The notes below the pieces were generated by a model. That model was not told the origin of the DNA. It searched no databases and saw only the letters and a program-made list of their open reading frames with translations. This document shows, piece by piece, positions 57,269 through 64,000 of a stretch of DNA of 64,000 bases. The stretch is from assembly GCF_020567705.1 (NCBI RefSeq), contig NZ_JAJDJU010000001.1, positions 1 through 64,000 of the forward strand. The letters run 5' to 3'. Numbering within the stretch: the first letter of the stretch is position 1; each line of letters opens with the position of its first letter. This DNA comes from Acidocella sp. KAb 2-4. Its GTDB lineage: Bacteria > Pseudomonadota > Alphaproteobacteria > Acetobacterales > Acetobacteraceae. A program made the translations under genes and the position numbers.

Positions 57269-59629
57269 TTGCTTAAGCCGCGCTCCGTCCTTCTGGCTTC
57301 CGTCTGTCTGCTGCCGGCGCTGATCGCCCCCGGCCCGCATGGTGTGGCGTATGCGCAGCAGGCTCCTGCCGCCATCCCCGCCGGCGGGGTTGTGCAGGCC
57401 ATCAATGTCTCCGGCAATCACCGCATCGATAGCTCGACCATCACCGCCTACATGGTGGTGCAGGTGGGTGATCCGTTCGACCCGCAGCGCATCAATGATT
57501 CGCTGAAGACCCTGTATGCCACCGGGCTGTTCAAGACCGTGAACATCACCCGCAACGGCAACACGCTCGACGTGAACGTGGTCGAGAACCCGACCGTGGA
57601 CCAGGTGCTGTTTTCGGGCAATAAAGCCGTGACGGAAAAGGATGCCCAGGCCGCGATCAGCCTGAAGCCGCGCTCGGTGTTCACCCCCCAGGCGGCCGAG
57701 GCCGACCGCGGGGCGATTCTCGCGCTCTACGCCAAGAAGGGGCATTATAACGCCACCGTCACACCCAAGATCATCGAGCTGCCCGACAACCGCGTGAACG
57801 TGGTGTTCAACTGCACCGATGGCGGGGCCACCTCGATCAGCCGCATCTCCTTCATCGGCAACGACCATTTCAGCCAAGGCACGCTGCGCGATGTCGTCTC
57901 CAGCCGCGAATCGGCCTGGTGGCGTTTCCTCTCCAGCGCCGATCAATATAATTCCGACCGCGTGCAGTACGACGAGTATCTCCTGCACAAATTTTACCTG
58001 CACAAGGGCTATGCGGATTTCCAGATCCTCAGCGCCAACGCCAATCTCAGCCCGGATGGCAAGTCGTTCTATCTGACCTACGACGTGTCCGAAGGCCCGC
58101 GTTACAAGGTCGCTTCCGTCACTGTCACCTCGGGCATCAACAACCTCACCGACAAAGAGCTGCGCGGGCTGGTGCCGATCTCGGCGGGGGACTGGTTCGA
58201 TGGGGATGCCTTGCAGGAAGGCATCGACGCGCTGAACAAGCGCGCGCTCGACCTCGGCTACGCCTTTGCCCAGGTTAATCCGGACGTGGAGACCGACCCC
58301 AAGAGCAAGACGCTGACGATCAAGCTCAACGTGGTCAACGGCCCGCGCGTCTACATCCAGCGCATCGACATCACCGGCAACACGCGCACCGAGGACAAGG
58401 TGATCCGCCGCGAGCTGACCGTGGCTGAGGGCGACGCCTATAACCAGAGCAAGATCGACGCCTCCACCCAGCATCTGAAGAATCTCGGCTTCTTCAAGGA
58501 TGAGAATATCACCACCAGCGCTGGCTCGACCCCGCAGCAAGTGGTGCTCAACACCCATGTCACCGAGCAAGCCACCGGCCAGTTCTCGCTGGGCGGCGGC
58601 TATTCCTCCAGCCTCGGCGCGCTGCTCAACACCGGGCTGAGCCAGAACAACTTCCTCGGCACCGGCATCAACGCCTCGATCAACGCCCTGCTGGCCCAGC
58701 GCGGCACGCAGATCAATATCGGTGTCACCGACCCGTATTTCCTCGACCGCAACCTGATTGCCGGGTTCGACATCTTCCGCACGGTCACCAACTCCTACAC
58801 CTCGTCGGGGCAGTCCTACTCCTACTCCGAGAGCAATATCGGCGCCGATCTGCGCGCCGGTTACCGCTTCAACGACCATGTGCGGCAGAGCTTCACCTAC
58901 ACGATCAGCCAGCGCGATATTTACAACATCCCCGCCGCCAGCAGCACCAATATCTACATCCTGAACGAGAAGGGCGTCTCCACGCTGTCGCAGGTCAGCC
59001 AGACGCTGAGCTTCGACTATGTCGATGACGACCAGAACCCGACCTCTGGCCTGCTGCTCAACCTGACCACCGATTTTGCCGGTGCCGGGGGTGACGCCAA
59101 ATATATCCGCCTGAGCCCGGATGTCTCCTACTACATCCCGCTGGAGCATGTGTTCGGCAGCAAGGCCTGGGTGATGAAGCTCTCCGCCACCGGCGGTGAC
59201 CTCATCGATGTGGCGGGCTATCACGACAAGATCGAAGACCGTTTCTTCCTGGGTGGTGATAATCTGCGCGGCTTCGCCGATGGCGGTGTCGGCCCGTATG
59301 TGGTGCCGCAGGCTGGTTCCAACTCTGGTGGCCAGATCGGCGGACGCTATTTGTGGACGACCTCGGCCGAAATGCATTTCCCGCTGCCGGTCTCGCCTGA
59401 TCTCGGCATCTCCGGCTTTGCCTTCGTCGATGCCGGGTCGCTCTGGGGCGCGCGTCCCCTCAATGGGTCAGCGCTCATTGACAGCACGGCCCCGCGCGTG
59501 GGCGCGGGCGTGGGTGTCTCCTGGAACACGCCATTCGGCCTGATCAACCTGTCGCTCGCCCAGCCCGTGGTCAAACACCGGGGCGATCAGGTTCAGCAAT
59601 TCCGCGTCTCGTTCGGGACGCAGTTCTAA
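57269..59629 (+). CDS. bamA: Outer-membrane protein assembly factor BamA
   Basis: The approximately 786-residue protein has a signal peptide (PRSVLLASVCLLPALIAPG, cleavage near VAYAQQ), five POTRA domains (about 40-440; for example VVQAINVSGNHRIDSSTITA, VDQVLFSGNKAVTEKDAQ, ISRISFIGNDHFSQGTLRD) and a 16-strand Omp85 barrel ending in Phe (FRVSFGTQF). The barrel keeps the lid-lock motif with RFFLGGDNLRGFADGGVGPY. The start is set at TTG 57269, eight bases after GGGAG; the 115-base gap after rseP contains no other gene. Confidence 0.95.
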   Translation: MLKPRSVLLASVCLLPALIAPGPHGVAYAQQAPAAIPAGGVVQAINVSGNHRIDSSTITAYMVVQVGDPFDPQRINDSLKTLYATGLFKTVNITRNGNTLDVNVVENPTVDQVLFSGNKAVTEKDAQAAISLKPRSVFTPQAAEADRGAILALYAKKGHYNATVTPKIIELPDNRVNVVFNCTDGGATSISRISFIGNDHFSQGTLRDVVSSRESAWWRFLSSADQYNSDRVQYDEYLLHKFYLHKGYADFQILSANANLSPDGKSFYLTYDVSEGPRYKVASVTVTSGINNLTDKELRGLVPISAGDWFDGDALQEGIDALNKRALDLGYAFAQVNPDVETDPKSKTLTIKLNVVNGPRVYIQRIDITGNTRTEDKVIRRELTVAEGDAYNQSKIDASTQHLKNLGFFKDENITTSAGSTPQQVVLNTHVTEQATGQFSLGGGYSSSLGALLNTGLSQNNFLGTGINASINALLAQRGTQINIGVTDPYFLDRNLIAGFDIFRTVTNSYTSSGQSYSYSESNIGADLRAGYRFNDHVRQSFTYTISQRDIYNIPAASSTNIYILNEKGVSTLSQVSQTLSFDYVDDDQNPTSGLLLNLTTDFAGAGGDAKYIRLSPDVSYYIPLEHVFGSKAWVMKLSATGGDLIDVAGYHDKIEDRFFLGGDNLRGFADGGVGPYVVPQAGSNSGGQIGGRYLWTTSAEMHFPLPVSPDLGISGFAFVDAGSLWGARPLNGSALIDSTAPRVGAGVGVSWNTPFGLINLSLAQPVVKHRGDQVQQFRVSFGTQF

Positions 59630-59652
59630 CTTTATTTGTCACGAGGTCCTCA

Positions 59653-60393
59653 GTGTCACGTTTCTCCCGCTATTCCGTCGTCCTGCCGTTCCTGACCTTC
59701 GGCTTCGCCCCGGCGGCCTATGCCCAGTCCTCGGGCTATTTCATGCCGCCCACCGCGCAGCAGAGCGCCCCCGCGCCGAAGCCGCAGGCCCCGGCGCCCG
59801 CCGCGCAGGCCCCGGCCCAGCCGGCGCAGCCGCAAGTGCCGAACCTGCCCGCGCTGCCGGCCGAGCAGGCCCCGCCCACCGCCGTGATCGGCGTGATCTC
59901 GGTGCCGGAAGTATTGCAGAAATCCACCGCCGCCCAGGGCGTGCAGGCCGAGGTCCAGAAGCGCCAAGCCGCGCTGGGGCAGGAAGCCCAAACCGCGCGC
60001 ACCAAGATCGAGGCCGAGCAGAAGGCCATTCTGGCCCAGCAGGGCAAGATTTCCGACTCTCAGCTTGAGGCTAAGGAGCAGGCCCTGCGCGACGAGATCG
60101 CCGCCACCCAGACCAAGTTCCAGGAGAAGAACCAGGCCATCCAGAATGCTGGCCAGGAGGCTCTGGGCCAGATCGAGGCCGAGCTGATCGCCATCATCCG
60201 CCAGGAGGCGCAGGCGCATGGCATGAACCTGATCTTGCACCGCGAGCAGGTGGCGCTCAATGTCGCCGCGTTTGACATCACCGACGAAGCGACGGCCGAG
60301 CTGAACAAGCTGCTGCCGAGCGTGAAGGTGCCGCCCTCCGTTGTCACCCCCGGCATGGCGGTGAACCCGCCCGACCAGGGCGACGGCCAATAA
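59653..60393 (+). CDS. skp: OmpH/Skp-family periplasmic chaperone
   Basis: The 246-residue protein starts at GTG 59653 and has a signal peptide (MSRFSRYSVVLPFLTFGFAP, cleavage after AYAQ). A Pro/Ala/Gln-rich spacer (about 35-75) precedes the Skp core: VISVPEVLQKSTAAQGVQAE and a long helical hairpin (about 95-200) of the tentacle type. The spacer is an extension not found in E. coli Skp (161 residues). It escorts unfolded outer-membrane proteins to BamA, encoded just upstream. Confidence 0.9.
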   Translation: MSRFSRYSVVLPFLTFGFAPAAYAQSSGYFMPPTAQQSAPAPKPQAPAPAAQAPAQPAQPQVPNLPALPAEQAPPTAVIGVISVPEVLQKSTAAQGVQAEVQKRQAALGQEAQTARTKIEAEQKAILAQQGKISDSQLEAKEQALRDEIAATQTKFQEKNQAIQNAGQEALGQIEAELIAIIRQEAQAHGMNLILHREQVALNVAAFDITDEATAELNKLLPSVKVPPSVVTPGMAVNPPDQGDGQ

Positions 60394-60398
60394 GCCCC

Positions 60399-61448
60399 AT
60401 GCAGGAGAGCGCCAAACCCGGTGACGCAAGGTTTTTCCGGCGCACCGGGCCGCATAGCCTGGGCGAGATCGCGGCTCTGCTGGGCACCCAGACAGCGGCG
60501 CCCGCGCGGCTGATCCACGGCGTGGCGCCGCTGCAGAGCGCCGGGCCGGAGGATGTCAGCTTTCTCGACAACCGCCGCTATGCCGATTTGCTGCCCGCCA
60601 CCAAGGCGGGGGCTGTGATCCTGCATCCCGACTACGCCGCCAAGGTGCCCGAAGGCTGCGAGGCCCTGGTCACGCCCGAGCCTTATGTCGGCTGGGCCAA
60701 GGTTTCGGCGCTGTTTTACCCATTCCCCGAGGCCGTGCCGGGCCGCCATCCCAGCGCCATCATCGACCCCACCGCCATTGTCGATCCGACCGCCGAGATC
60801 GGCCCCGGCGCGGTCATCGCGGCGGGGGCTGAAATCGGCGCGCGCACCAGCATCGGCGCGCTGGCTTATATCGGGCCGGGGGTTATCGTCGGGCCGGATT
60901 GCCGCATCCACCCGCAGGTCACGCTGTCGCACGCCGTGCTGGGGGCGCGGGTGGTCATCTATCCCGGCGCTCGCATCGGGCAGGACGGGTTCGGCTTCGC
61001 CATTTCCAAGACCGGCTTTACTCCGGTGCCCCAGCTCGGGCGCGTACTCATCGGCGATGGCGCGGAGATCGGCGCCAACACCACCATCGACCGCGGCTCC
61101 GCGCAGGACACCGTGATCGGCCCGATGGTGCATATCGATAACCTCGTGCAGCTCGGCCATAACGTGCATATCGGCGCGGGCGCGGTGATCGTGGCGCAGG
61201 CGGGTGTGTCCGGCTCCACCCATATCGGGCCAGGGGCGATGATCGCGGCGCAAGCCGGGCTGACCGGGCATCTCAACATCGGCGCCGGGGCGCGCATCGG
61301 CGCGCAATCGGGCGTGATGCAGGATGTGCCCGCGGGCGAGGAAGTGTTGGGCGCCCCGGCGCAGAACGCCAAGGCTTTTTTCCGTGAGGTGCTGACCTTG
61401 CGTAAACTCGCGCAGAATGCGCGCAAAGGACCGAAAACAGGGAACTGA
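60399..61448 (+). CDS. lpxD: UDP-3-O-acylglucosamine N-acyltransferase LpxD
   Basis: The 349-residue protein has the LpxD uridine-binding domain (about 15-110; GPEDVSFLDNRRYADLLPAT) and a left-handed beta-helix of hexapeptide repeats (about 115-320; for example DPTAIVDPTAEIGPGAVIAA). The catalytic histidine lies in the IDNLVQLGHNVHIGAGAVIV segment. GFGFAISKTGFTPVPQLGRV is a further LpxD marker. It adds the second acyl chain in lipid A synthesis. It follows skp by five bases. Confidence 0.95.
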   Translation: MQESAKPGDARFFRRTGPHSLGEIAALLGTQTAAPARLIHGVAPLQSAGPEDVSFLDNRRYADLLPATKAGAVILHPDYAAKVPEGCEALVTPEPYVGWAKVSALFYPFPEAVPGRHPSAIIDPTAIVDPTAEIGPGAVIAAGAEIGARTSIGALAYIGPGVIVGPDCRIHPQVTLSHAVLGARVVIYPGARIGQDGFGFAISKTGFTPVPQLGRVLIGDGAEIGANTTIDRGSAQDTVIGPMVHIDNLVQLGHNVHIGAGAVIVAQAGVSGSTHIGPGAMIAAQAGLTGHLNIGAGARIGAQSGVMQDVPAGEEVLGAPAQNAKAFFREVLTLRKLAQNARKGPKTGN

Positions 61449-61451
61449 ACG

Positions 61452-61943
61452 ATGACCGACGTGACTGAGGCGCAACTGCCGCCCGTGGATGTGCCGCTGA
61501 TCGAGACCAAGCAGATCCTGACCATGATCCCGCACCGCTATCCGTTCCTGCTGGTGGACCGGATCGTGGACGTGCGTAAGGATCATTCCGCGGTCGGCAT
61601 CAAAAACGTGAGCATGAACGAGCCGTTCTTCCAGGGGCATTTCCCCGGCCATCCGGTGATGCCGGGCGTGCTCATTGTGGAGAGCATGGCGCAGACCGCC
61701 GCCGGGCTGGTGATTTCCACCCTCGGCCCTGAGGCCGGGATTCCGGTGGTGTATTTCATGTCCATCGAAAACGCGAAGTTCCGCAAGCCAGTCACGCCGG
61801 GCGACACGCTGCGCCTGACCCTGACCAAGGACCGCCGCCGCGGGCAGGTCTGGCGTTTCCAGGGCGTTGCGCGGGTCGATGGCGTGATCGTGGCCGAGGC
61901 CTCCATCACGGCCATGATCATGGATCAAGTGAAGCCCGTTTAA
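61452..61943 (+). CDS. fabZ: 3-hydroxyacyl-ACP dehydratase FabZ
   Basis: The 163-residue hotdog dehydratase has IPHRYPFLLVDRIVD and the active site GHFPGHPVMPGVLIVESMAQ, with the catalytic His and Glu. It is long by about 10 residues at the N-terminus. It competes with LpxA for hydroxyacyl-ACP, so its place in the lpx operon balances phospholipid against lipid A. Confidence 0.96.
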   Translation: MTDVTEAQLPPVDVPLIETKQILTMIPHRYPFLLVDRIVDVRKDHSAVGIKNVSMNEPFFQGHFPGHPVMPGVLIVESMAQTAAGLVISTLGPEAGIPVVYFMSIENAKFRKPVTPGDTLRLTLTKDRRRGQVWRFQGVARVDGVIVAEASITAMIMDQVKPV

Positions 61944-62064
61944 GTTTCACAATCAGAGACTTCTGAAGCAATATTCGGAAATAATGATTGACTTGGCCAT
62001 CTCCCGGCCGCCGCGTAGAGCGGGTGGTGGAGGCCGCAGCGAGCCATCGGAGACAAGGCACATC

Positions 62065-62880
62065 ATGGCGCAGACTGAAATCCACCCCACCGCCATCGTC
62101 GCATCTGGCGCCGAGCTGGGGCAGGGCGTGAAGATCGGTCCGTTTTGCACAATCGGGCCCAAGGTGGTGCTGGATGATGGCGTCACCCTGGTCTCGCATG
62201 TCGCTGTCGATGGCCGCACCCAGCTGGGGGCGGGCGTAAAGCTGTTCCCCTTCTGTACCGTGGGGCTGGAGCCGCAGGACCTGAAATACAAGGGCGAGGA
62301 GACCGAGACCGTGATCGGCCCGCGCACCCAGATCCGCGAACACGCCTCGATCCATCGCGGCACCGTCACCGGCACCGGCATCACCCGGATCGGCGCCGAT
62401 TGCCTGCTGATGGCCACCGTGCATGTCGCGCATGATTGCGTGCTGGGCGATGGCGTCATCATCTCCAACAATGTCGCGCTCGGCGGACATGTCGAGATCG
62501 GTGACCGCGCGGTGATCGGCGGCAATGCCGCGGCGCTGCAATTCGTGCGCATCGGCGCCGGGGCCATGATCGGGGGGCTGACCGGGGTGACGCGCGATGT
62601 CATCCCCTATGCCCGCGTGTTCGGCACCCGCGCCGAGCTGCTGGGGCTGAACCTGATCGGCCTGCGCCGCCGCGGGCTGGATAAGGCGCAGGTGCAGGCC
62701 ATCAACGCCGCCTATAAATTCCTGTTCACAGGCCCCGGCGTGTTCGCCGAGCGCGTCGCCCAGGTGCGCGAGACCTATGCGGGCGACGCCTATGTGCAGG
62801 AGATTCTCGCCTTCATCGCCACCCCGTCCAAGCACGGCATTCTCACCAATGTCGCTGGCGCGGGGGATGACGAGGGCTGA
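62065..62880 (+). CDS. lpxA: UDP-N-acetylglucosamine acyltransferase LpxA
   Basis: The 271-residue enzyme has a beta-helix of hexapeptide repeats (IHPTAIVASGAELGQGVKIG) and the active-site histidine in MATVHVAHDCVLGDG. FGTRAELLGLNLIGLRRRG begins the C-terminal helical domain. It performs the first step of lipid A synthesis. ATG 62065 gives the conserved start; it is 121 bases from fabZ, a gap holding an AT-rich stretch (about 61945-61995) that could carry an internal promoter. Confidence 0.95.
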   Translation: MAQTEIHPTAIVASGAELGQGVKIGPFCTIGPKVVLDDGVTLVSHVAVDGRTQLGAGVKLFPFCTVGLEPQDLKYKGEETETVIGPRTQIREHASIHRGTVTGTGITRIGADCLLMATVHVAHDCVLGDGVIISNNVALGGHVEIGDRAVIGGNAAALQFVRIGAGAMIGGLTGVTRDVIPYARVFGTRAELLGLNLIGLRRRGLDKAQVQAINAAYKFLFTGPGVFAERVAQVRETYAGDAYVQEILAFIATPSKHGILTNVAGAGDDEG

Positions 62881-63699
62881 GTGAGCACCCGGCTGGGGAT
62901 CATCGCCGGCGGCGGCAAGCTGCCCGGCCAGGTGGCGGCGGCCGCGCGGGCGGCGGGGCGGGAGGTGTTCATCGCGGGCATCGACGGCTTCGCCGAGGGC
63001 GAGGTGCTGCGCCCGTTTCCGCATAAATTCTTCCGCCTTGGCGCGGTCGGCGCCATGATCCGCGCCTTCCGCGACGAAGGCTGCGGCGATCTGGTGATGA
63101 TCGGCCCGGTGAAACGCCCCTCCTTCCTCTCGCTCCGGCCCGATGCCGAGGGGGCGCGGCTGCTCGCGCGCGTCGGCAAGGCGGCGTTCAAGGGCGATGA
63201 CGGCCTGCTCGCGGCCATCGTGCAGGTGCTGTCCGATGAGGGGTTCCGTATTCTCGGCGCGCATGAGATCATGAGCGACGCGCTCGCGCCGGAAGGGCTG
63301 CTCACCACCACCACGCCGGACGCCGCCGCCATGGCCGACATCGCCCGCGGCGTTGAGGTGCTGAAGCTGATCGGCGCCGCCGATATCGGCCAGGCCTGCG
63401 TGGTGCAGCAGGGCATCGTGCTGGCGGTGGAAACCGTGGAGGGCACCGACGCCATGCTGGCCCGCATCCCCGCCGTCACCCGGCCCGGCCCGGCCGGAGT
63501 GCTGGTGAAGCTGGCCAAGCCAGGGCAGGAGCGCCGCGCCGATTTACCCACCATAGGCCCAGCGACGATCCGCCATGCGCGGCAGGCAGGGCTGCGGGGC
63601 ATCGCCTTTGAGGCGGGCGGTACGATTCTGGCAGATAAGCTGTTAACGATTACCTCGGCTGACGAAGAGGGGATTTTTCTTCTCGGCGTTCATCCTTAA
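62881..63699 (+). CDS. lpxI: UDP-2,3-diacylglucosamine diphosphatase LpxI
   Basis: The 272-residue protein matches LpxI (DUF1009 family): RLGIIAGGGKLPGQVAAAAR, FFRLGAVGAMIRAFRDEGC, VMIGPVKRPSFLSLRPD, FKGDDGLLAAIVQVLSDEGF and VVQQGIVLAVETVEGTDAML. It splits UDP-diacylglucosamine to lipid X in place of LpxH, as in Alphaproteobacteria. It starts at GTG 62881, immediately after the lpxA stop. lpxB would normally follow but does not. Confidence 0.95.
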   Translation: MSTRLGIIAGGGKLPGQVAAAARAAGREVFIAGIDGFAEGEVLRPFPHKFFRLGAVGAMIRAFRDEGCGDLVMIGPVKRPSFLSLRPDAEGARLLARVGKAAFKGDDGLLAAIVQVLSDEGFRILGAHEIMSDALAPEGLLTTTTPDAAAMADIARGVEVLKLIGAADIGQACVVQQGIVLAVETVEGTDAMLARIPAVTRPGPAGVLVKLAKPGQERRADLPTIGPATIRHARQAGLRGIAFEAGGTILADKLLTITSADEEGIFLLGVHP

Positions 63700-63725
63700 A
63701 TAGGATGGGACAAGGAGTCTGTTCT

Positions 63726-64000
63726 ATGAGCACCTATTCGTATCTGCACACCATGCTGCGCGTTGGCGATCTTGAGCGCAGCGTGGCCTTCTATACCGGC
63801 CTGTTGGGTATGCGCGAGTTGCGCCGGCGCGATGTGCCGGATGGCAAATACACACTGTCCTTCCTCGGCTACGGTGCCGAGGATAGCCATACCGTGCTCG
63901 AACTGACTTATAATTACGGTGTCGACCACTACGATATCGGAACCGCCTTCGGCCATCTCGCCATCGGCGTTCCGGATGTTTACGCGACCTGTGAGCAACT
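63726..64000 (+). CDS. gloA: Lactoylglutathione lyase (glyoxalase I), 3' end cut by window edge
   Basis: At least 91 residues are present. The protein begins YLHTMLRVGDLERSVAFYTG with the first metal histidine (His8) and the vicinal-oxygen-chelate fold, continues LLGMRELRRRDVPDGKYTLS and reaches the second half with GHLAIGVPDVYATCEQ. It detoxifies methylglyoxal with glutathione. AAGGAG precedes ATG 63726. It is the neighbour where lpxB often lies. Confidence 0.92.
   Translation, partial: MSTYSYLHTMLRVGDLERSVAFYTGLLGMRELRRRDVPDGKYTLSFLGYGAEDSHTVLELTYNYGVDHYDIGTAFGHLAIGVPDVYATCEQ

Noticed and set aside
57137-59377. Reverse-strand open frame of 746 codons across bamA
   Set aside because: bamA has signal peptide, POTRA domains and barrel; the antisense product is a composition artefact.

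Overview
The window reads as a contiguous piece of chromosomal backbone from a high-GC alphaproteobacterium. Gene content and order (lysC beside ptsP and divergent from ubiG; gppA-rlmE-guaB; ccmAB divergent from acnA; yebC-ruvCAB-ybgC-tolQRAB; rpsB-tsf-pyrH-frr-uppS-cdsA-dxr-rseP-bamA-skp-lpxD-fabZ-lpxA-lpxI) fit Rhodospirillales, most likely Acetobacteraceae. The genus is not determinable by eye. I see no transposase, phage gene, CRISPR array or integrase, and no gap over 300 bases without a gene.

Layout. 1-5053 (minus): a RodZ-like HTH membrane protein (cut by the left edge), PTS-Ntr enzyme I (ptsP), a nitronate monooxygenase-family flavoprotein and aspartate kinase. 5115-13600 (plus): ubiG, an M20 amidohydrolase coupled to an FkbM-like protein of unknown role, recO, parC, an FUSC transporter and a small WxxGxW-repeat secreted protein. 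13608-15169 (minus): sufE, a CorA transporter and tRNA-Gln. 15338-20901 (plus): gppA/ppx, rlmE, guaB and an ABC-2 type exporter pair. panC (minus) lies before cydDC and a heat-shock-controlled hsp20 (plus). 25758-33358 (minus): a GT39-like membrane glycosyltransferase, a molybdopterin oxidoreductase/cytochrome b pair, prfB with a programmed +1 frameshift, PBP1a and an AmiC-type amidase. 33496-37404 (plus): tRNA-Pro, an MFS carrier, a CPBP protease, an FnrN-type oxygen regulator and a CBS-BON protein. ccmAB (minus) and acnA (plus) follow, then a small CBS protein and two identical tRNA-Val genes. 42370-64000 (plus) is core machinery: recombination (yebC, ruvCAB), the Tol envelope system, an OmpW porin, translation factors, undecaprenyl and phospholipid synthesis, the BAM insertase, lipid A synthesis, and a glyoxalase I cut by the right edge.

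How the parts relate. Much of the window concerns envelope construction: PBP1a/amidase, Tol, UppS-CdsA-Dxr-RseP-BamA-Skp and the early lipid A steps. A second theme is oxygen and redox: an FnrN-type [4Fe-4S] regulator with an FNR box at its own promoter, a second box placed for activation of the CBS-BON gene, an FNR-like box before ompW, plus CydDC, CcmAB and the molybdopterin/cytochrome b pair.

The most notable items are the textbook prfB recoding site, an RpoH promoter plus ROSE-like RNA thermometer before hsp20, the FNR-box set, the lipobox-bearing MsrP-like oxidoreductase with a non-MsrQ cytochrome partner, the absence of pal behind tolB, and a strong hairpin over the start region of the ABC exporter operon. 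I did not find a convincing wholly new multi-gene system. The best candidates for under-described biology are the oxidoreductase/cytochrome pair and the FkbM-like/M20 pair.
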